Below are positions 24,730-36,440 of a stretch of 64,000 bases of DNA, piece by piece. The notes below the pieces were generated by a model. The model ran no database searches and had not been told where the DNA came from. It worked only from the letters and a program-made list of their open reading frames with translations. The DNA lies in assembly GCF_024139115.2 (NCBI RefSeq), contig NC_085140.1:29623806-29687805 (forward strand), given 5' to 3'. The translations under genes and the position numbers were made by a program. Source of the stretch: Armigeres subalbatus (Eukaryota > Arthropoda > Insecta > Diptera > Culicidae). Numbering within the stretch: the first letter of the stretch is position 1; every line of letters starts with the position of its first letter.

Positions 24730-24900
24730 CGAGTTATGCAGAAATTTGTGTATGATTCGTATGGGAGCCCCCTTTCCAAAAAGGGAGGTGTCGAGCCATC
24801 TTAAGAACCTTCCCAGGCCGATAAAATCTACAAATTTTCAGGCCGATCAGTTAAGCAGGTCAGATCAGGTTCAGACAGACAAAAATTCATGTTTATGTAA
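24730..24900 (+). repeat. Probable dispersed repeat 3' end
   Basis: TATGGGAGCCCCCTTTCC...AAGGGAGGTGTCGAGCC, then CAGGCCGATCAGTTAAGCAG and CAGACAGACAAAAATTCA, a word pattern I recognise from arthropod repeat families without being able to name it. No ORF. Confidence 0.4.
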
Positions 24901-25539
24901 ATAGATTATAGCACTGACTCCGACAAGAAAAGACGGATTCGAAAACTGCACATTCTAAACATCCCTACAATTTTATGGTTTTCCAATAATGGAATAGTAG
25001 CTAGTCACCAGATCATCATTACAGGAAGACACATTTCGAAGCATCACTTGTCGTAACTGTGGATGTGGGAAGCATTCGATTTGAACCATTACGCCATTAG
25101 GCAGATATGATAGATCCTCCTTACAATAGTTGTGATCCTCTTTTCGGCTGAGTAAAGTGAGAATCTGTCATATGTTTCGTCGCTACCCCACATCGAAAGC
25201 GCGAAAAGATGCCTTAATGATCACGTTATTGGAAGCAATCGTTGTAATACTGGAGCAAAGCTATTTACGCTGTCTCCTTCCCGAGTTTGCTTCTGTGACT
25301 CCGAGGGCTTCGTAGATGACATGCATTTCGCGTATTTTTTTTCTTCAGTTTTGCTCGGAATATTTTTACCAAAACAAACAAACGGTTTCGTTCAAAACTT
25401 TGGCTTGTTGCCATAGGCTACTCCAGTGCAAAGTTCATGGAAGAAAAGGTATTCATAAAGACGTCAAACTTGGGTACCGAGGGACCAATTGCAGTACTAT
25501 AAGTAGTCCTTCGAATGAGCACAACAGTTACAACTCAAT

Positions 25540-25920
25540 TAGGGTCGAAGAAGGGTCGTTTGGCCGAAACCTATTCGGCCGAAAGCCATTTGGTCGAATG
25601 CCACCAGACCGAACAAACCATTATTCCGAAACCTATCTGGCCGAAAGTCATTCAGCCATTTGGCCGAAAGTCATTTGGCCATTTGACCGAAAGAATCAAA
25701 TGGCCGAAAGGGCCGTTTAGCCGAAAGGGTCATTTGGCCGAAAGGATTATTTGGCCGTAAGGGTCGTTTGGCCGAAAGAGTCATTAGGCCGAAAAGGTCA
25801 TTAGGCCGAAAGGGTCATTTGGCCGAAAGGATCATTTGGCCGAAAGGATCATTTGGCCGAAAGGATTATTTAGCCGAAAGGGTCATTAAGTCGAAAGGGT
25901 CATTTGGCCGCATAGGACAT
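25540..25920. repeat. TTTGGCCGAAAGGGTCA array
   Basis: About 20 degenerate copies of a 15-17 bp unit (CATTTGGCCGAAAGGAT), all in one orientation. The array passes directly into the palindromic array at 25925. Confidence 0.85.
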
Positions 25921-25924
25921 TTGA

Positions 25925-26172
25925 AAGTGAGAAATTAGGAATGAAAAGAGAGACGTCTCAATTCTCACTCTTAATTTTACCCTTCTCACTGTAAAAAGTG
26001 AGAAGCGCGAAATTAGTAGTGAGACGTCTCATTCCTTACTTCGCACTACTCACTTTTCACAGTGAGAAGTGAGAAATGAGGAATGAGAAGTGAGACGTCT
26101 CACTTCTCACTCCTCATTTATCACTTCTCGCTGTAAAAAGTGAGAAATGCGAAGTGAGTAGTGAGACGTCTT
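25925..26172. repeat. Alternating palindromic array, 71 bp period
   Basis: GAGACGTCTC centres at about 25954, 26025, 26096 and 26167, exactly 71 bp apart. Around 26096 the two strands can pair over 26022-26171 with about ten mismatches, and midway between centres a second axis (CTTCTCACTGTAAAAAGTGAGAAG-like) occurs. Each unit is thus nearly self-complementary. Confidence 0.85.
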
Positions 26173-26555
26173 TGGTTGAGTCCAAGAAAATAATATATGA
26201 CCTTGTCGACCAAAGAACAAAATTTATAGTCAAAAATTCCAGAAACCCAAAGTTTTAAAAAATGGTTTCGAATTTTTCAATCGTATGTTCTTCTGATCAA
26301 CAAAAACTGACAACATTGTACATCCAACCAGCGGATGACAGATTTTATTACAGTTCTGCTTAAGAACCTTACAGAAACTGTATAAAAATGTGGCATATAC
26401 AATTTTTGGAAGATTTTAATACACTTTTTGTATTGAAATCCTACTGATGTGTATTATACTCTGTATAAAAAGCTTACAGAATTGTATATGTCAAGATTTT
26501 ATACAATAATTGGTATTTGTTTTTTTCACATTTTAATTTTACTTATTTCTGCTAC

Positions 26556-26615
26556 ACTGCCGCTAACCGCAAGTCGAGCAGATACAGATGTGCTCGACTT
26601 GCGGTTAGCGGCAGT
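26556..26615. other. Perfect 25 bp stem hairpin, 60 nt
   Basis: ACTGCCGCTAACCGCAAGTC plus GAGCA (26556-26580) is exactly complementary to 26591-26615, with loop GATACAGATG. It could be a minimal foldback repeat or a transcribed hairpin; the flanks give no target duplication. Confidence 0.6.
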
Positions 26616-27432
26616 ACATGTCCTGATGTGTTTTTTTTTTTTGCAAAACGGTATCGCCATAATTAAATAACTTAACACTAAAAATTACTATTGTTGAACA
26701 GACAATTAACGTATTATTCCTTTTTTCGTCTGCATAGTATTTATTAGTTGATCGAAATGATTTGGTAATTTAAATTAAAAAAAATGTTAGTGGGGAATGG
26801 GTTTCTCTAATTAATTTTTACTCTTTTCCGTTTCATAGAACGAGCGAAGGCGCTTAAACGTAGAATAATTAGCCAGTGCAAGGCTTATACCATAGAGAAA
26901 CAGACGTCTCACTCTACATATGTTCCATTGTTCATCTTTTTAATTGTGAATTCATTTTTTTGTAGGTGCTGGATCGGCTTGTGCTTGACGTTTGTTCACT
27001 ACCGCCACCTGGTTGCCGCACTTACGCCTACAGTGCATTTAGCATTGGGCGATAATGTTTCTGTGACGATAATTTTGGTAGCATTTTGTTCTAAGTGAGA
27101 CCTTCGCCCCATCCGAAGAAAATCATCAGTCAGTGACTTAAATTTCTTAACAAAGTCACTCCTAACGTTTTTTTTTCTACAAATGTCATGTCATTTGCTT
27201 ATATAATGATATTCCTAAACTGTATCCACTACCAACCATCCAACTCCTTGACATCTATGAGGGCGTCGGTGAGTCGCTAGCTTCTCGATAAGTAGATGTC
27301 AAATCATCATTCCCTTCCCTTTCCTAGTAAAGAAGAAGATAAGCGTGGCCGGCAATGGTAGCCATGTTTTTACATTTTGGACCTCCAATTGGATTACCAT
27401 ATAATTCCAATGAAGTAATACACTATATATAC

Positions 27433-27543
27433 TCCGATACAACGACTCGCAAACTGATCAGAGTGACTTATTCGCTCATAATCCGACGTTCACATTCTGA
27501 TGTCAATTCCAAGATTCTGCTTATGAGACTGTTTTCCAGCCAG
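27433..27543 (+). pseudogene. Jockey-like LINE fragment
   Basis: RKLIRVTYSLIIRRSHSDVN and SKILLMRLF resemble the post-RT region of jockey elements. The DNA word CAAACTGATCAGAGTG is shared with the fragment near 22110. Confidence 0.5.
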
Positions 27544-27629
27544 TAAATCAGCGCCGCTAGCCACTGAAAGAAACTGAAGATGATGATGAGATTTTTATAC
27601 AAAAAAATTAAGCTTATAAGAAAAACTTG

Positions 27630-27845
27630 CTAAATTGTAAGGCCTCATAAAATTTTCGAAACTTCCTCGAGAATCCTTTGGTATTTTCTGGGAATATTAT
27701 TCTGATTTTTCTCGAGATATTTTCCCAAATTTCCTCTGGTATATATAAAAATTTCCTTGAGAATTTTTTTTGAATGTCTCCGGGAAATGTTCCGAAATTT
27801 TCTTGCCTAGTTCATTTTTAGAACTCCTTTGAAATTATCTTCGGA
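27630..27845. repeat. Degenerate AATTTTCC/GGAATTTC low-complexity repeat
   Basis: Irregular 24-30 bp units such as TCCTCGAGAATCCTTTGGTA and TTTCCTTGAGAATTTTTTTT. Similar material is present at 50640-50880, 51110-51300, 52850-53190, 55980-56400 and 56990-57250. Confidence 0.5.
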
Positions 27846-27849
27846 ATTT

Positions 27850-27985
27850 CATGTTTTTTGGCTTTCTCGTACAACGAAGTTGCACCGAAAGGCTATCATT
27901 TCACTCCGAAAACGAACTTTTTATAGAAGCCTCTGAGACCCATAGTGTTATATACCAATCGACTCAGCTCGACGAACTGAGCACA

Positions 27986-28054
<69 letters not shown>

Positions 28055-28310
28055 ACAAAAGCTAAAAAACCATTAGACAACTTTTCGTATGGTAATCCTT
28101 AAACGATTTTCTCGCAACAAGTTTTATTCGATAGAGGACAAAGCCTTGTAGATCACTATTGAATTTGGTAACGATCGGTCATTGCCTTTAAAAGTTTTGA
28201 AGAATATGGTACATCGAACCATATATGCCCCATATAAGGTTGGTGTCTTAACTAAATGCGAAAAAGGCACCACCAACGGTAGGTGGATTAATCTGGGTTT
28301 TTTCTTTTGA
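27850..28310. repeat. Dispersed repeat containing a (TG)n tract
   Basis: CTTTCTCGTACAACGAAGTT...TCAGCTCGACGAACTGAGC, then the TG microsatellite, then ...GGCACCACCAACGGTAGGTG. The layout is one I associate with a common mosquito repeat, but I cannot name the family. The open frame through the TG run is not a gene. Confidence 0.45.
27990..28053. repeat. (TG)n microsatellite, about 32 units
   Basis: Uninterrupted TG dinucleotides over 64 bp. Confidence 0.98.
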
Positions 28311-28319
28311 AAACTCTTC

Positions 28320-31121
28320 GAAATTTCGATAGAAGATTCTTTTTGTTTTCCATGCAAAATTCCAAGAAAATCTTCCGGAAAATTCTAATTTAATTTAAAA
28401 AAAATGAACTTGCGCGAGAAAATGTAAATTAGCGGCGTAACAGATTTCGAACAGCGGCATGTGAAATCGAAATTGTTCAAGAAGTGGTGATCAGTAGATC
28501 AGAAGAATATCTACGGTGAGACATCAGATACAGCTACAACATCTTCAGCAAATGGCAGAGAAAAACCAATTCAGAATCAATTTCAGCTCTTGATTGAATA
28601 TCTTATTTAATACGCATTATACAATATCGTCCTTCCGTTAATCCGAATAAAAACAAACTCATAGCATAAATTCGATAACAGATTGCACAATTCGCTTAAC
28701 ATTCCGAAATAACTGAATCCGGAATAACGAGATCCGGTTGAGCGAAGGGAAAACTGTTTTTCATGCTAGTTTCCCATGACAGTTGTATTCCAAATATAAA
28801 AAAGTGTTCTTTCACTATAAATGAAGCAACTTCTTAGATCTTGTTTAATCTCCTTTTCGTTTCTCAATTTGGGTTTAACCGTTGCGTATAATAATCAATA
28901 AAAAGTAAGTACAGATGTCTATATGGAAGCGTATTTTCCCCATACTGGATCCATATTTTTGAGTCGTCCGTGTTTAATCGCTCTGACTGATGATCGCCGG
29001 TGTTCAATGAAAGCCGGTTTCCTTCGGATACGAATCCGTTGTGACGGTGTCCGACAGAACCAACTCAATCTCGGTAATAAGAAAATATGTGAACCGCAGT
29101 TACCCATGTCCGGCAGCGGACGTGTGGTTATTCATCGACGCGACACGCATTGATGCCAATTTGTTTCAATTGCACCGTTGGTGATAGGCACCAGCACACT
29201 AAGCGAAAAAATATTATCATGAAGAATGTGTAACTGTAGCATTTGAATCTATTTAGGTACGAGGGCTGTGGTTGGCGAAGTAGAAACTCTACTCTGGAAA
29301 ATAATTATAGCCGCGGGCGTTGGTCGTAATGAGTTTTGCCTAGTATTCACGGTTCTATAAAGGGCTAATGGGAAGTCAAGCTTAGAAGCCATTAGAATTT
29401 ATGGCAGCAGATTGAGGCAGCTTCTGCAAGCGTTTATCCACAGATCCACAGATATAGCATAAAAAATATTTCATCGCAAAGCGGTTTACCGACCAAACCA
29501 AATTACTGTCAGTTGATCACATGGCCGTTGGATGTTGTACATATATGAATATTTTCGTCACGTTGATTATAATTGGTCAATGTTTCATACCTGTTATGTC
29601 TGGTTGGCTATGGTTTTTTTTATCCCGGAGCGATTGAAATAAAAAAATGTACAAATATTGGTCTAATTGAACATGGAGTTATGTTTAATTGTGAAACCCC
29701 GCTAGTATATTCCATTGACCTTATTTAAAAATGAAGACATTATAACATCTGAGAAAACCACAAAACATGTTATATTTTTAAATCGAATGTATTAAATTTC
29801 AATGCTTTTATTTATGGAATACATTTGTTTTCCTATTGTACATGACTGTATCTCTAACAAAAATTTAATCAAAATTTGATTGCACAGAAACATCAAGGAG
29901 TTCCTGAATCCAATTTTCCGACGCATGAATTCAGTTCTCGGGCGGAAATCGAAACTGATGTCTTCAGGGACTTGCGTGGTCTTGAATCACTCGCACGTGG
30001 TCCTGCTCGCGTTGTGCAAAAAAACACGTTTTCTGTACAATGGTGCGAGTCTTCGACGGTTAAAAACAAGCAACCGCCAACAACCAGCTGGGCCCGCATT
30101 TCAAGCTTTGCCCGACGCAATTAACCAGCATTACGGTTCAATTTTTCATATTCCCATTTCGTTTGTTCGTCGCCGTTTGTGGATTACGCGCTCCATCGAA
30201 AGTCACCTTTAGGGTGTTCGAGTCGCACAGCGCAACAACAAAGCCAAATCCTTATTAAGATTACAGAGGGAAAGGGTGATGATTTAGCAACTTTGTTCTT
30301 TTCTGTATATTCCGGAATTGGGGCGGACGCAAGCGATTAATTAAGATAATAACATGCAGCAAACCTCCGGTCTCGGATTGGAGATTCGGGTGATCTGATT
30401 CCATTGTCTGAGTTGCAGTTGGTGGACCAGAGTCCTCGGGCAGAGGTCGGATTGATTTGATCATCGTCTGCAGGTACAAATTATTCTAGTTATGACTATG
30501 GAGGCGAATCGGGACAATGCTTTGCTCTTTGGGCACGTCTCGGAAACAGAGCTCAAATTGTTGCTGTTGAGGTGGCTATTGTCCGGGGCTGATCTATTGA
30601 ATGAGGGTCATTGTGACCACAGGCCGGACGGTGGTCTGGCCTTATTGAGAGCGATCATTTTTCGGGAATCAGCGATCGAATGACGTTCGAAGGAGAACAT
30701 GACATGATGTGCATGATTTATAGTATGGTAGTTTCCATAGTTTTATTAGATGATTTTGGTATCTTACGTCAGTGGGCAGTGATCCACACCGCGTTTAAGT
30801 TTTAGGTTTGATTACCTTTTCACTCTACAATGTCTTTAATTAATGGAAGCAGGATAGTCAATTGGTACACTGATTATTTCCTTTAGTTTCAGCTCTCTAA
30901 GATTTGGAAAATTTGGGAAATTTTATTGGATTTCATAGCTTTTTTATCATTTCACAGACAGCTTTCATTTAGAGTTTTTTTCCCTCTCAATCAACCGGAA
31001 ATTAGGATCTGGCTGATTGGGTAGGTGCCTTTGCAAAAACAGACATCATTTGTTCTCATCCTGACTTTTGACCGCTAATTGTGGAACACAGATAAACATT
31101 GCGAGCCTGTTTTCTACTTAC
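28320..31121. other. Unassigned fringe intron, 3' of the 103 bp exon
   Basis: No Fringe coding motif (sought: WFCHFDDDNYV on the minus strand) and no recognisable transposon. Overlapping short frames on both strands at 29876-30212 are not recognised. Confidence 0.4.
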
Positions 31122-31224
31122 TTTTTGGCACTGTCGAGAAAGAACTCGAACTCCTTTCCCATCTTGCAGCAGAGCGCCTTCCGAAAGTGTCCTTGCGAGC
31201 AGTTGGTATTGACCATGTGGCCAT
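31122..31224 (-). CDS. fng: fringe, following internal exon (103 bp)
   Basis: On the minus strand a T-rich tract ending in TTTTTTTTGCAG precedes the exon. Two bases complete the split codon (A+AT, Asn) from the 49 bp exon, then come 33 codons: GHMVNTNCSQGHFRKALCCK followed by MGKEFEFFLDSAK. Two bases (AA) of a Lys codon remain before the donor GTAAGTAG. The NTNCSQGHFRKALCCKM stretch is a hallmark of insect Fringe and carries conserved cysteines of the glycosyltransferase domain. In the family the next residues lead into WFCHFDDDNYV with the metal-binding DDD. That exon was sought on the minus strand down to base 1 and not found, so it is probably outside the window. Spacing from the previous exon is 29.1 kb. 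Confidence 0.92.
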
Positions 31225-32358
31225 CTGCAAAAAAAAGTAACAACACAAATATTGTAAGAATGGATGCATATTTTTCGGGTTTCATTTTTTTTTGTTCTGT
31301 TGAATTCGGAAGCGACAGCAACGAAAATCCAGACGAACGCCGCAAAATCAAGCTAATCAAAATGTTCAGAATATTTTCATAACGAAGCCAACTTTTTGGT
31401 GGTGGATACCGGAGTTATTTATTTTCTCGGGATTGCGGATGAGAGGGAATTGAACTGGACCAAAGCAGATACAGAAAGAGGGCGACGGCTAATTAACGGT
31501 GTAATAAACGAAGCTGTGACCGGGTGGGCACAACTAGAGGCCAGAGGTTTTGGGTTGTTTTAAATTGAGGAAGACGAGGAGCCACAGACTACCTCAGAGT
31601 GCCGACATTCACTAAGCGTATTGGGTCGAAGCGGACCGAACATTGAATGACCCGCCTTGGGGTGAAATTTATTAATCACCTGAAAATCGCTCGAAAAGAA
31701 GGTAAATTGGTCTTGGCCATTTGATTTTGAACAAAAGAAATCGGTTCAATTCCCCTCCTGAAAAAGGCTTTTAACCTGTCTAACAACAAAATAGAATTAT
31801 TTATTCGACTAATTTGATTGTAACTTAATAAATATGCATTGCAACCTTAGTAGTGAGGGTTAATGTCTTGTGTAGTCAACAGCTGTCCTAATATTGAAGC
31901 CAAAATTAATATCTGTCAAGCTATTATATCAAGTAGTCGAATTAAATATAATAGTATAGTAACGTGTTTTGTAATCAAATGTGGAATTTCTTTTTTAGTC
32001 TTCTGATTTCAGGTTTCATTCTCAGGAACAAACAGAGCACTGTCATTTCATTTCATCTAAAAAATACAAAAAATTGCTGTTCTCGTCTACTTTTTCTGCT
32101 TCATATATAGCCGCTTCATATATTTTCTCTATTTTGAGCTTCTTTTCTAAAATTCTCGAATATTTTACCACCTCATTAAATGCAAAATAATGATATTGTA
32201 GTCTGATCTTTTATATCTTATATCAATCATGTTCATATCTCATTTTTCTATCTAAAAAAAAAAAAGATTTAAATTGATGGCGTATGGCTATTGCATCTAA
32301 GCGAAGTAGCGCTCGGCTTTATCCCGCAGACTCAAAGAACAATATGTGGAGCATATTT

Positions 32359-32466
32359 CTAGACCAACATTTGAAAAGGGCGTAACAACCAATATATATT
32401 TCTTCTGATTCTTTGTCCACATAAAAAGCTATATATGTAGACGGAGAATCAGAAGCAATAAATTTT
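32359..32466 (+). repeat. Truncated copy of the 140 bp hairpin MITE
   Basis: Left arm, loop and the first part of the right arm (GAGAATCAGAAGCAATAAATTTT) are present; the last 35 bp are missing. It lies 200 bp before the BEL 5' LTR. Confidence 0.7.
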
Positions 32467-32658
32467 ACTCCAAGTATACCTAAGGGAACCTCCAGGGATT
32501 CTGAAGACAATCCAACAGGGATTCCAACAGAAATGTTCCCAAGATTCCGACGGGAATGTTCCAGATAATCCGACGGAAATATTTTATGGATTCCAATGAG
32601 AATTTTCTAGAGGTTCTGAATGCAATTATCCAGGAATGCCGACGAGATTGTCCAAGGA
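32460..32658. repeat. Degenerate GATTCCRACGGGAAT minisatellite (left of BEL)
   Basis: Imperfect units of roughly 24-27 bp built on GGATTCC-AACGGGAAT. The array resumes after the BEL element at 39366, so the element was inserted within it. Confidence 0.6.
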
Positions 32659-32663
32659 GTTCC

Positions 32664-33266
32664 TGTTGGCGCCACCGCCAAAGTAAGTGTCTCCACTTTC
32701 TGTCTCTCCCGCAATTCGTAAAAACCCAAGCTCTGTTGGTTTGTTTGCGCAGCTAGGAATTTCCCTATGTATTATAGATCCAGGTACATGTATGTATATA
32801 ACAGCAAACATCCAAGCGCGGGTAGAAAAAATGTATAAGCGAATAGCGCAACAGAGTAAAAGCCGAAATTGGCACCGCCTTCTAGAGAGTAAGTGATGTA
32901 AATAAAATGCGTAACCCCAAACTTCTGTAAATAAATAAGGTGTAGGATTAAGGATTTTTGCCAGTCGTCAGACTGAAACTGTGTATACAAGAGTTAATTA
33001 GAATATTTTTCCAAACCAACAAACCGAGTTTTGATTGCTGCAAAGTGCTACAGAGAAGTCCACAAACGGAGACCCATCTAATACAGTCCACTTCGAGAAT
33101 ATTTCCACCTTTGTACTGTGTTGCACCAAGTGTCTAGTTTGAGTGGGATTTAACAGTCCCACAAGATAGCTATCATCCGCTCTGGAAAGAGCACTGAGTT
33201 TATGCGACGTAGTGCAGGGATTGGAAACCAGTGAAATCCCCCAGGAGCCGGGCTAGCGCTCCTACA
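32664..33266 (+). repeat. BEL/Pao 5' LTR
   Basis: 603 bp, begins TGTTGGCGCC and ends GCTCCTACA. It contains a TATATAA at 32795-32801 as a possible promoter box and AATAAA signals near 32900-32936. Compared with the 3' LTR only about six differences are visible, including two single-base indels in A-runs and one at the fifth base. Confidence 0.95.
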
Positions 33267-33284
33267 TGGTCCTTCGAGAGCCGA
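33267..33284 (+). other. Primer-binding site, tRNA-Tyr type
   Basis: Immediately after the 5' LTR, TGGTCCTTCGAG is the complement of the 3' end of insect tRNA-Tyr (CTCGAAGGA plus CCA) as I recall it. The match resumes after a 2 nt insertion. The position is exactly where reverse transcription of an LTR element should be primed. Confidence 0.6.
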
Positions 33285-33409
33285 ATCCATCAGGAACACC
33301 TGTGAACGTGTAGTACCGAGCAGCAAAATTTCAAAAGTGACGTTAAAGTGATACAGTGGGAAAAAGACCAATTTTGTGAGAGTGAAAAAGTGAACTAAAA
33401 AGTGTCAAA

Positions 33410-34549
33410 ATGCCAATGGAACATACGCCGAAGAAGCAATCCGTGGATCAAGAAGAAGTGAAGATGTTGATCCACCAACGAGGGCAAATCAAAGGAAAAG
33501 TGACGAAGATAAACAAAACCATTGAGGAGGGTGAAGATGATCCATCAAAAGTGAGTGTGTCATTGCTAAAAGTGTTCGCGAAAAAGCTCGAGATGCACTA
33601 CAATGAGTATGTAGCGGTGCATCGTGAAGTGATTGCGGCAACACCTCCAACGAAGATAGAAGAGCAAGACCAGAAGCTGGATGAGTTTGATTTGCTTCAC
33701 ACCGAAGCACTGGATCGAGTTGAGCGGCTGATGGAATCTTTCGCTAAGGCTGCAGTTGCACGCTACCCAAACCAAGTGTATGCTGATACCTCAGCACCTC
33801 AAGTGGTAGTGCAACAACAGCCTCTGAGAGCACCGATACCAACTTTCGACGGTAAGACAGAAAATTGGCCTAAGTTTAAGGCCATGTTTGAGGATTTGGT
33901 AGGTCGCAGCCGCGACTCCGACGCTGTCAAGTTGCATCATCTAGACAAAGCTCTAGTCGGCGATGCAGCTGATTTGATCAACGCGAAAATGATCCAAGAC
34001 AACAATTTCCAGCAAGTATGGAAGCAAATCACCGACCAGTTCGAAAATCCACGCGTCATCGTAGATACCCACACCGAAAGATTGATTCAGCTCAAGCCGG
34101 TAGCAAAAAGAAGCCTCAAGGATCTCGTGTCGCTGATTAAGGCCTGCGATCGACACGTCGCCACATTGGAGTACCAAGGCTTGGTAGTTGACAACTTATC
34201 TGGACTCATCATTACCAAGCTCGTCGTCAACCGCCTAGATGACCACACTCGTCAGCTCTGGGAAAGGACGCAGAAACACGGTGAGTTACCTGACTTTAAA
34301 CAAACTTTGCTATTCCTTAAAAATGAGTGCCAAGTACTTGATCGTTGTAGTAATTCTCGCACCCCAGGCTCAAATAAGGAGCCAAGTACCAAATCATCCA
34401 ATACCAAACCCCCTCTCAAGACTCGTATTTCCACATCTGTGAAGGGAGCAATTTCTTGTTTAATTTGTGAAGAGATCCATCGCCATTTCGAATGTTCAAA
34501 ATTCCACGCTATGACCGTTCCAGAGCGCATTGCCAAAGTAAATAATTGA
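33410..34549 (+). CDS. BEL/Pao gag polyprotein (frame-broken at its end)
   Basis: 379 codons starting 143 bp after the 5' LTR. The N-terminal third is charged and helical. From about residue 140 comes the BEL gag signature around PIPTFDGKTENWPKFKAMFE, then a retrotransposon capsid-like helical region to about 310, then a first Cys/His cluster (CLICEEIHRHFECSKFH). The frame stops at AATAATTGA, where one base appears missing, because the nucleocapsid knuckle continues at once in the next frame. Gag packages the RNA in virus-like particles. The long intact portion suggests that only the junction is damaged. Confidence 0.85.
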   Translation: MPMEHTPKKQSVDQEEVKMLIHQRGQIKGKVTKINKTIEEGEDDPSKVSVSLLKVFAKKLEMHYNEYVAVHREVIAATPPTKIEEQDQKLDEFDLLHTEALDRVERLMESFAKAAVARYPNQVYADTSAPQVVVQQQPLRAPIPTFDGKTENWPKFKAMFEDLVGRSRDSDAVKLHHLDKALVGDAADLINAKMIQDNNFQQVWKQITDQFENPRVIVDTHTERLIQLKPVAKRSLKDLVSLIKACDRHVATLEYQGLVVDNLSGLIITKLVVNRLDDHTRQLWERTQKHGELPDFKQTLLFLKNECQVLDRCSNSRTPGSNKEPSTKSSNTKPPLKTRISTSVKGAISCLICEEIHRHFECSKFHAMTVPERIAKVNN

Positions 34550-34821
34550 GGATTTGTTTCAACTGCCTCCGATCTGGTCACCGAGTAGTAGATTGTTCTG
34601 CCAAGAAAACTTGTTCAACTTGTTTTAGAAAGCACCATTCACTTCTGCATGAAGAATCTTTCTCAAAGTTCCAACCGTCTATATCTGAATCGAAAACCCA
34701 GGAACCTAAACCTTTATCCTCAAAAACAGATTCATCTATTCCTACTTCTTATGAACATTCCGCGATTCAACAACAATCTACTTTAAATTCGACATGTTCT
34801 TATAACCATTCCAAAAATTGA
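34546..34821 (+). pseudogene. BEL/Pao nucleocapsid zinc-knuckle fragment
   Basis: Continues gag after the first frame break and opens with a CCHC knuckle (CFNCLRSGHRVVDC) and a second CSTC...HH cluster, both typical of BEL gag C-termini. A Ser/Thr/Gln-rich linker follows, then a second frame break near 34818. It has no start codon of its own (the first codon is TTG), so it is read as a broken piece of the polyprotein. Confidence 0.8.
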
Positions 34822-35177
34822 AAACTGTTATGTTATTGACAGCTGTTGTAATGCTTGATAATGATGGGCAGTTAATTCCTTGTCGTATTCTCCTTGACAG
34901 TGGGTCTCAGGTTAATTTCATTTCTGAGCCAATGGCCAATCAGTTGAAGGTACCCAGAGAATCCATGTGTGTCCCGATTGCAGGTGTAGGTGGCTCAAAA
35001 ATGTATGCTAGGGAAAGGTTAGCAGTTACAGTTCAGTCAAGATACTCAGAGTTCTCTACCGAAGTCGAGTGTTTAGTTGTTCCAAAGATAACTGGAATTA
35101 TCCCTGGATCAAAAATTAATATTTCAGGAAATACTTGTTGGGATTCAACTTACCGATCCTCATTTCAATATTTCTGA
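34818..35177 (+). pseudogene. BEL/Pao protease fragment
   Basis: The aspartic protease of the polyprotein: CRILLDSGSQVNFIS near residue 22 carries the catalytic Asp-Ser-Gly, with a long beta-strand region after it (VEVECLVVPKITG-like). The frame leaves the family sequence at about 35136, where the continuing protease/linker (TDPHFNISERIDMLIGA) is found in another frame. It shifts again near 35212. Confidence 0.8.
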
Positions 35178-35312
35178 GCGAATTGATATGTTGATAGGTG
35201 CATCCCAGTTTTTAGTCTCCTTAAATCCGGACAGCTACGTCTAGCTGAAGGTATACCAGAGCTCCAAGAAACTCATTTCGGCTGGATTTTCTCAGGAGAA
35301 ATAGAAAATTAT

Positions 35313-36440
35313 ATGAATCACGTTCATTTAGCTCACCAAGCTTCACTTGACTCTCTAGTCAAAACCATCACCAAATTTTGGGAAGTTGAAGACTTTGTGG
35401 ACACAGATACCTCAAATGATAAAGATGAATGTGAGAAATTATTTCAGCAGACGCATCATCGTTTGCCATCTGGTCGATTTGTTGTACAATTGCCATTTAG
35501 AGAAGATGTATCTGATTTGCAAGATAATCGCTCTCTAGCTCTTCGACGTTTTCTTCACTTGGAGAAACGTCTTCAAAAGGATTCAAATTTGAAACGAGAA
35601 TATGTAAAGTTTATTGATGAATATAAAACCTTAGGCCATTGCCAAGAAGTTGATGAATCTGAAGATGAGAATCAAATTCGATATTACATGCCTCATCACG
35701 CCGTGTTGAGACCTACTAGTTCCACTACAAAACTTAGGGTCGTATTTGATGCTTCTGCAAAGCTTGGCCCTTCGTTGAAATCATTGAATGATCATGTAGG
35801 ACAACCAGTCCAAAGCGAATTGTTCAGCATTCTTCTTAGATTTCGTAAACATCCTATAGTGTTTACTGCTGATGTTGAAAAAATGTACCGACAAGTCTTA
35901 GTTGATCCCTCGCAAACTAAATTCCAACGCATTCTTTGGAGAAATGAACCATCCAAACCTTTAACAGTATTTGAAATGAAAACTGTTACTTATGGCACCG
36001 CAGCTGCTCCCTTATTTGCTACTAGATGCTTGATACAGCTGTGTGATGATGAAGAAGAAAGATTTCCTTTAGCCTCCAAAGCTGTAAAAGAAGATTGCTA
36101 TGTAGATGATATTCTGTCCGGTGCTAGTTCTCCTGCAGAGGCTATTGGAACGCAACGGCAAATTGGTAAAATGTTAGAGTCCGGCGGCTTTCGTGTCCAT
36201 AAATGGAGCTCCAATTGCGAAGAATTGTTGCACCAAATACCCGAAAATGATCGAGAGAAATTGGTAAACTTTAACCAAGATGATGAAGTAGTTAAGGCTC
36301 TGGGGTTAATTTGGTGCCCGCATACAGACAAATTCTTATTTGCGGTCCAGCTTCCAAGTAATGTAACAGAATTTACAAAGCGAATAATTTTCTCCGAAAT
36401 TGGTCGACTATTTCTAGACCAACATTTGAAAAGGGCGTAA
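35313..36440 (+). pseudogene. BEL/Pao reverse transcriptase domain
   Basis: 375 codons. The RT fingers and palm are intact: KLRVVFDAS at about residue 146, first catalytic Asp in FTADVEKMYRQV (Asp187), and the catalytic YVDD box at residues 263-266 (36099-36110). The coding frame really begins upstream, in the stretch after the 35212 break; the ATG at 35313 is internal. The frame ends inside a MITE inserted at 36414, and the last ten or so residues are MITE-derived. Apart from that insertion the RT core looks undamaged. Confidence 0.9.

Noticed and set aside
25540..25920. Possible CRISPR-like array
   Set aside because: Units are contiguous degenerate 15-17 bp repeats with no unique spacers, in a eukaryotic genome.
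26449..26670. 73-codon plus frame across the 26556 hairpin
   Set aside because: The hairpin explains the sequence; the hydrophobic peptide comes from T-rich DNA and has no family match.
27851..28102. Plus frame with a long Cys-Val run
   Set aside because: Translation of a TG microsatellite.
1..31121. Search for the fringe exon with the DDD motif
   Set aside because: No minus-strand match to WFCHFDDDNYV-type coding was found, so no exon is claimed.
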